A stretch of 64,000 nt of DNA, taken from the NCBI GenBank assembly GCA_964556895.1, contig CAZKYC010000003.1, positions 1 to 64,000 on the forward strand. Reading direction: 5' to 3'. Made by a program: the position numbers and the translations under genes. The notes under the pieces are model-generated. The model was given only the letters and a program-made list of their open reading frames with translations. It did not search any database and had not been told where the DNA came from. This stretch comes from Hinthialibacter sp964556895 (GTDB lineage: Bacteria; Hinthialibacterota; Hinthialibacteria; Hinthialibacterales; Hinthialibacteraceae). Below are positions 59,287 through 64,000 of the stretch, one piece after another (within the stretch, counting starts at the first letter, position 1; each line of letters begins with the position of its first letter).

Positions 59287-60060
59287 ATGCCGTTAATTCA
59301 TACCGAAGCGGTTGTCTTGCGCAGGCGAAGAATGCGCGACTCTGACGCGATGATCACGCTGTTCGCCAAAGAGTGTGGAAAAATCGCCGTCTCCGCCAAA
59401 AGCGTAATGAAAACCACCAGCCGTTCCGCCGGCGTCACCCAGCCGTTTAATCGCCTTCACGCCATTCTCTACGCAAAAACCCGCGACCACGAAATCTGGA
59501 CGCTCACCCAGGTCTCATTGGTCGAATCGTTCAACACCCTACAGACCGACCTTAACCGCATGGCGTTTGCCTCATGCTTGGCGGAATGGATTGACTTTCT
59601 CAGCCATGATTTTGAGTCAAACCTGGCGGTGTGGGACCTCATCATGCAGGCCTATTCGCGCTGGGACAGTTCAGAACCGACCCAAGAAGAACTGATCTAC
59701 TACCAATGGCGCTTGTTACGATATGCGGGCCTTCACCCCAACCTGTCTGGCGCCGAAGAGGGCAAAACCCATGTCTACCTCGCCGCCGATGGACGATTGA
59801 GTGACGCAGGGTCGAACCAACAAGGCGTAGTGGTTCACGCCGGATCGTTGATGGCGCTCAAGGCGCTGGCAACGTCAAAAGAGCCGCCTTCGGTGCGCCT
59901 TTCTCAACAACAACAGATGGAGATTCAACGGTTGATTCACTCTCACCTCGAGTTTCACATCGGCCGCCGCTCGCGGTCGTCGAAGTTTCTTGATCGATTG
60001 CTTAAAGAAGATTTGCCGTCTTCATTCGCCGCCCCACCCATGGAAAGAGAAGCCCTATGA
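59287..60060 (+). CDS. recO: DNA repair protein RecO
   Basis: 257 residues, normal length. The N-terminal OB fold reads IHTEAVVLRRRRMRDSDAMI then TLFAKECGKIAVSAKS. The helical C-terminal part follows (YYQWRLLRYAGLHPNLSGAE). It loads RecA with RecR and anneals strands during gap repair. The Cys4 zinc finger normally after the GLxP segment is missing: the region reads LSGAEEGKTHVYLAADGRLS without cysteines. Such loss is known in many RecO proteins. Its stop overlaps the next gene as ATGA. Confidence 0.85.
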   Translation: MPLIHTEAVVLRRRRMRDSDAMITLFAKECGKIAVSAKSVMKTTSRSAGVTQPFNRLHAILYAKTRDHEIWTLTQVSLVESFNTLQTDLNRMAFASCLAEWIDFLSHDFESNLAVWDLIMQAYSRWDSSEPTQEELIYYQWRLLRYAGLHPNLSGAEEGKTHVYLAADGRLSDAGSNQQGVVVHAGSLMALKALATSKEPPSVRLSQQQQMEIQRLIHSHLEFHIGRRSRSSKFLDRLLKEDLPSSFAAPPMEREAL

Positions 60061-61382
60061 AACGGATCATGATATTTGGCATCGGCCCGCTTGCGCTTGA
60101 AAACCCTCAGACGTTTCATTCGGGCGGCAACCGCGCCTGGCACCTCACCCAGCCGTTGCTCGAAAAAGGGTTTGAAGTGGTCATGGTGTGTATGAGGGTG
60201 ACCGACTCGACTAGCGCCAACCGCGACCTCGAAGAAACTATCTCCCAAGAAACCCTGACCTATTACAGCTGCCACGAAACGAAATGTTTTGCTGACGATG
60301 ACTACCTCAAAGAAAAGATCGCCAAACATCAGCCCGACGCCATCATCGGCGCATGCGACTACCCCGCTTCGCGCGCCTGCCAGGCGGCGGGCGATATCCC
60401 GGTGTGGGCCGATATCCACGGCTACCCGATGGGAGAAGCCCAGGCCAAGGCGTTTCATTATGACGAGCCGGGTTACATTCATCATTTTTGGAATATTCAC
60501 CGCCCCGCCCTGTTTCGCGGCGACCGCTTCTCGGTTACCAGCGAACGCCAACGCATGGCGCTGATCGGCGAGTTGGGCGCTATGGGGCGCCTCAATCACA
60601 AAACATTCAGCCAAGATTTAGCGACCACCATCCCCATCGCTTGGGACCCAAACACGCCCTATCAACATAACTCTCGCGGCAAGGACGACCCGTTTACGGT
60701 GTTCTTTTGCGGCGGGTATAACTTGTGGTGTGACGTTGAAAACCTGTTTCACGCGATCGAACTGGCGATGGAACAAGACGGACGCATCCGCTTTCTCAGT
60801 ACGGGCGGCCTGATCGAAGGCCACGACGAAAAGACCTACCCCAAGTTTGAGGCATTGGTCAAGCAGTCAAAATTCAAAGACCGCTTCAATTTGAGAGGCT
60901 GGGTGTCGCGCGACGAGTTGGAGCAGTGTTATCATAAAGCTCACTTGGGAATCAACTGCGATCTGGTCTGTTATGAAAGCCTGGTGGGCGCCCGCAACCG
61001 CATCACCGAATGGATGGCGCGAGGCGTCCCGGTTCTGACCACGTTGACCACTGAGATCAGCCAGATCATTTTCTATAAAGGCGCGGCGTTGACCGTTCCG
61101 CCCCAGAACCCCGAGTTGATGGCGAATGAGATCATCCTCGCCGCTAATCATCCTGACAAACTAGAGAAGTTGGCCCAAGAAGCCCGCGCTATTTTTGAGG
61201 AGAGTTATACCTACCGGCGCACGGTGGGCGACCTGATTGAGTGGTGTAAGAACCCTGTGCGAAGCGGCGACGCCAGCGCTCCGCCTGTGGTGTTAGACTA
61301 TCGCCGCGAAGAACAGATGCGTGCGGATGAAAAACGCGAAAACCGCTGGCTTACCCAGGTGAAACGCCTACTGAAGGGGTAG
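60057..61382 (+). CDS. GT-B glycosyltransferase (GT4-like)
   Basis: 441 residues. It opens MIFGIGPLALENPQTFHSGG and has the N-terminal acceptor-domain HxTQP region. The middle has FTVFFCGGYNLWCDVENLFH, and the C-terminal half has FNLRGWVSRDELEQCYHKAH and NCDLVCYESLVGARNRITEWMARGVPVL, a donor-site region of the GT4 type. It probably adds a sugar to a surface glycan. The ATGA overlap with recO means the two are translated together, an unusual pairing with no obvious functional link. Confidence 0.8.
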   Translation: MKRIMIFGIGPLALENPQTFHSGGNRAWHLTQPLLEKGFEVVMVCMRVTDSTSANRDLEETISQETLTYYSCHETKCFADDDYLKEKIAKHQPDAIIGACDYPASRACQAAGDIPVWADIHGYPMGEAQAKAFHYDEPGYIHHFWNIHRPALFRGDRFSVTSERQRMALIGELGAMGRLNHKTFSQDLATTIPIAWDPNTPYQHNSRGKDDPFTVFFCGGYNLWCDVENLFHAIELAMEQDGRIRFLSTGGLIEGHDEKTYPKFEALVKQSKFKDRFNLRGWVSRDELEQCYHKAHLGINCDLVCYESLVGARNRITEWMARGVPVLTTLTTEISQIIFYKGAALTVPPQNPELMANEIILAANHPDKLEKLAQEARAIFEESYTYRRTVGDLIEWCKNPVRSGDASAPPVVLDYRREEQMRADEKRENRWLTQVKRLLKG

Positions 61383-61452
61383 CCATTGGCGCCTTGACCT
61401 TGATGCGGCGCGACGCCATACTTTTCTGCGCTGTCACACTCACGCCAGTTTC

Positions 61453-61525
<73 letters not shown>

Positions 61526-61620
61526 TCGACTCGCCTCGGCTTCTTCAACACGCTACAATTGTCACCATGCGCTTCTTCTCTTGCCTGATTCATCTCAATC
61601 TCTAATAATGGGATACCGAT

Positions 61621-62880
61621 ATGTTGACCAATCGTTTGCATAGCCTATTTATCGTTGTTGCTTTTTCTATCTCAATTCAAACAGCCGTCGCCGAAGACTC
61701 GTGGCCGCAGTTTCGCGGGCCGGACGGGCAAGGCCACTCCCAAGCCGCGAACCTGCCCCTCGAATGGAGTACAACCAAAAACATCACTTGGAAAACGCCC
61801 ATCCCCGGCAAAGGCTGGTCGTCGCCGATTCTGCTTAACGGCGCCATCTACCTGACCACCGCGACCCAAGACGACAGCGGCGCCGTATCGCTGCGGGCGG
61901 TGTGCGTCGACGCCAAATCAGGCAAAATCAAATGGAACAACGAAGTTTTTCGCCCCACTCAAAATGAAGTGGAACAAATCCATAGCAAGAACAGCCTGGC
62001 TAGCCCCACGCCAGTTACTGACGGCTTGCGGGTGTATGTCCACTATGGCCACATGGGAACCGCCGCTCTAAGTTTTGACGGCGCCATCCTCTGGCGCCAG
62101 ACAGAATTGAAGTATCCTCCGCTTCATGGCACAGGCAGTTCGCCCGTCTTATCTGGCAACAACCTGATTCTAAATTGCGACGCCGCCAGCGACCCGTTTG
62201 TCGCGGCGTTGGATTGCCCCAGCGGCGCCATCGTCTGGAAGACGCCGCGCAACACTGCCGCCCGCAACAACTTTTCATTCGCAACGCCGTTGGTGATTGA
62301 ATTAGACGGTAAGAAACAGATCATCAGCCCCGCCAGCGGCTTCGTCGGCGGCTATGAACCCAAATCCGGCGAAGAACTGTGGCGAGTTCGATATGGCGAC
62401 GGCTACTCGGTCGTACCGCGTCCACTGTTCGCCCACGGCATCCTTTATGTCTGTTCGGGATTCAATAGTCCGAATTTATACGCCATCAACCCAAAAGGCG
62501 CGTCAGGCGACGCGACCAACACGAATGTGGTTTGGGAACAAGGCCGCAGCGTCCCTAAGACGCCGTCGCCCATCATCATCGGTGATGAAATCTACTTTGT
62601 CTCGGATAACGGTGTGGCGTCATGCCTTGACGCAAAGACGGGCGAGGTGCATTGGCGGGAGCGGCTCGACGGCGATTTTTCGGCGTCGCCTATGTACGCT
62701 GACGCGAAACTCTATTTCCCCAACGAGACGGGAACGACTTTTGTTGTTGAAGCCAGCAAGACGTTTAAAGTGGTCGCAAAAAATGACCTCGGCGAAACGC
62801 TGTTTGCTTCGCCGATAGCGATCAATGAAACGCTTTATCTGAGGACCGAGTCGCATTTGTGGAAAATCGAGAAGCCATAA
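61621..62880 (+). CDS. Secreted PQQ-type beta-propeller protein
   Basis: 419 residues. The signal peptide is in MLTNRLHSLFIVVAFSISIQ then TAVAEDSW. The mature protein opens WPQFRGPDGQGHS, the mark of a large planctomycete-type family of BamB/PQQ-like propellers. Repeats of the type VVALDCPSGAIVWKT, SGEELWRVRYGDGYS and TGEVHWRERLDGDF form the blades. The PQQ-binding residues of true dehydrogenases are not evident. Its role is unknown, perhaps protein binding or export in the periplasm. A terminator is not seen after it. Confidence 0.85.
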   Translation: MLTNRLHSLFIVVAFSISIQTAVAEDSWPQFRGPDGQGHSQAANLPLEWSTTKNITWKTPIPGKGWSSPILLNGAIYLTTATQDDSGAVSLRAVCVDAKSGKIKWNNEVFRPTQNEVEQIHSKNSLASPTPVTDGLRVYVHYGHMGTAALSFDGAILWRQTELKYPPLHGTGSSPVLSGNNLILNCDAASDPFVAALDCPSGAIVWKTPRNTAARNNFSFATPLVIELDGKKQIISPASGFVGGYEPKSGEELWRVRYGDGYSVVPRPLFAHGILYVCSGFNSPNLYAINPKGASGDATNTNVVWEQGRSVPKTPSPIIIGDEIYFVSDNGVASCLDAKTGEVHWRERLDGDFSASPMYADAKLYFPNETGTTFVVEASKTFKVVAKNDLGETLFASPIAINETLYLRTESHLWKIEKP

Positions 62881-62989
62881 AACGGACTCTGTCGACTGTA
62901 CGCCTCTGACTTCCATATTTTTTCTATACATTTGGCTTTAGTTTATTTAAGATAAAGAGAAATCATCTTATTTAAGGGGAGTCACGTCT

Positions 62990-64000
62990 ATGAAGTTACG
63001 CCTTATTTTACTCGCATTACTCGTTGTTTCTCCGTTCACCGCAACTGCGCAAGTCGGCATTTTCGACACGAGTGAAGACATCGGCAATGTCGATGAGGTT
63101 TTAGGGCTCGCTGAGTTTGCCGACGGCGCATACTCACTCGACGCCCTGACAAGCGAACTCGACGAACCCGTACCAGACAATTTTCATTATGCCTATAGTC
63201 AATTATCCGGCAGTTTCTCCATTCAGGCAGATCCAGACGTAATCGGCGGTAGAGGCGGCGTGATGGTTCGCCACGGCAACGGCGACAGCGACGCATACGC
63301 AGCGTTGATGATGACCAATGACTTTAACATCTGGCCTCATTTTCGTACGGTTGACGGCGGTGGTTCAAGTTTTGACGGTGACCCTGAAGACGATACCACC
63401 CAGACCGTTCGCCTTGTCCGCGCGGGCAACAGCGTCCATTTTTATCGAGTGAACGCTGACGGCAGCGAAAACCTTCTTCAAAGCGAGGTCATCCAGTTTA
63501 CGAACGAGTTCGTGCTCGCTGGTCTGGCCGTCGCGGGCGACGGCGCTCTCGCCGATTTCACCAATGTTTCAATTAATGAACTCCCACTCGAAGTACGCCG
63601 TACCCTGCCAAGCGGCGAGTATACTCCTGGCATGACCATGACGGGCGTCACCGTCACTGCCAGCGCTCGCGCCGGTTCAACAGTGGACGCCAACGTGATC
63701 GAAATCGCCCCCGCAGGCTCGGTCGTGAGCAATGTTCAATTCTCGGCGGGCGAAGTGACCCCAGAAGGCAATCAAATGACCTGGGCGCTGACCGGCCTCT
63801 CCGGCGACGCCACTCTGACCTATGACGTTGTCATGCCAGACCGGGCGGTCGTAACCTTCCCGGGGACGTTCACCGGGACAGACATCCCAGAAGCAAGTTT
63901 CATCGGCGGCGTATCCGTTTTGCCTTCCTCGCTTCCTGAGTTTGGCAACCGGACAGATGCGATTGACATTGACCCGTTCTTCCCATCCGTGATTCAACCC
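62990..64000 (+). CDS. Secreted protein, cut by the window end
   Basis: An open frame of 337 codons runs off the right end. The signal peptide is MKLRLILLALLVVSPFTATA. After it come GIFDTSEDIGNVDEVLGLAE and a concanavalin-like beta-sandwich of about 180 residues (SGSFSIQADPDVIGGRGGVM, LAGLAVAGDGALADFTNVSI), a pattern I associate with surface exoproteins of Poribacteria-like bacteria. From about residue 205 a second domain begins (RRTLPSGEYTPGMTMTGVTV), resembling repeats that follow in large cell-surface proteins. AGGGGAG lies 9 bases before the ATG. Because the gene is incomplete, its length and function cannot be given. Confidence 0.75.
   Translation, partial: MKLRLILLALLVVSPFTATAQVGIFDTSEDIGNVDEVLGLAEFADGAYSLDALTSELDEPVPDNFHYAYSQLSGSFSIQADPDVIGGRGGVMVRHGNGDSDAYAALMMTNDFNIWPHFRTVDGGGSSFDGDPEDDTTQTVRLVRAGNSVHFYRVNADGSENLLQSEVIQFTNEFVLAGLAVAGDGALADFTNVSINELPLEVRRTLPSGEYTPGMTMTGVTVTASARAGSTVDANVIEIAPAGSVVSNVQFSAGEVTPEGNQMTWALTGLSGDATLTYDVVMPDRAVVTFPGTFTGTDIPEASFIGGVSVLPSSLPEFGNRTDAIDIDPFFPSVIQP

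Overview
The window is about 64 kb of gene-dense bacterial chromosome with clear Shine-Dalgarno starts and several coupled operons. It suggests an uncultured Gram-negative-like, aerobic or aerotolerant heterotroph. The evidence is a full 2-oxoglutarate dehydrogenase set (sucA, sucB, lpdA), an OxyR/AhpC/AhpD/Dps peroxide defence, the MEP isoprenoid enzyme IspH, an O-antigen-ligase-like protein, a chemoreceptor, and secreted families common in Planctomycetes-, Hydrogenedentes- or Poribacteria-like genomes (DUF1080, Tat-exported Gfo/Idh/MocA oxidoreductase, CotH/lamin-tail protein, PQQ-type beta-propeller). The phylum is an inference; there is no rRNA gene here. There is one tRNA (Thr, anticodon CGT), no CRISPR array, no transposase and no prophage.

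Layout: 0-4.6 kb has a secreted DUF1080 protein, a DUF2784 membrane protein, a VapBC-like toxin-antitoxin pair, thiol peroxidase and a secreted YD-repeat-like protein. 4.7-8.5 kb has dnaG coupled to a pseudo-peptidase of M28 fold. 8.8-15.2 kb has a ROK sugar kinase, two tandem thymidylate-kinase-like genes, a long-form ispH, a STAS protein, a membrane protein and a gamma-carbonic anhydrase. 15.2-23 kb has sulfite reductase, a small possible membrane ORF in a self-contained transcription unit, then sucA-sucB-lpdA. 23-34.6 kb has a 1484-residue CotH/lamin-tail exoprotein, an aldehyde dehydrogenase, a ROK-type repressor, a CgeB-like glycosyltransferase and a Gfo/Idh/MocA oxidoreductase. 34.8-41.3 kb has PhoD phosphatase and a surface-glycan cluster (DegT aminotransferase, a two-domain glycosyltransferase, a GT2-methyltransferase fusion). 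41.6-45.1 kb has two decayed genes and a chemoreceptor. 45.3-54.6 kb has MazG-like, GT2, mtnP, yicC, a histidine kinase, O-antigen ligase, folD and a UVR-motif protein. 54.7-57.3 kb is the OxyR peroxide regulon. 57.4-64 kb has an ABC permease, UbiA prenyltransferase, recO, a glycosyltransferase, tRNA-Thr, a PQQ-propeller protein and a secreted protein cut by the window end.

The most unusual content is intergenic. Three families of small dispersed repeats can be read directly. Family A is a 110-bp element present three times, with terminal inverted repeats and TA ends, so it looks like a MITE. Family B is an imperfect palindrome of about 75-80 bp present five times, and it lies near every A copy. 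Family C is a long hairpin of about 83 bp present three times, always between the ends of convergent genes. Other points of interest are a full four-contact OxyR operator between oxyR and ahpC, a P-loop Lys-to-Arg change in one of the tandem kinases, loss of metal ligands in the M28-like protein, and three decayed genes that automatic ORF calling would miss. I see no clearly new defence or mobile system. The best candidates for undescribed biology are the A/B/C repeats, the small membrane ORF upstream of sucA, and the dnaG-coupled pseudo-peptidase.
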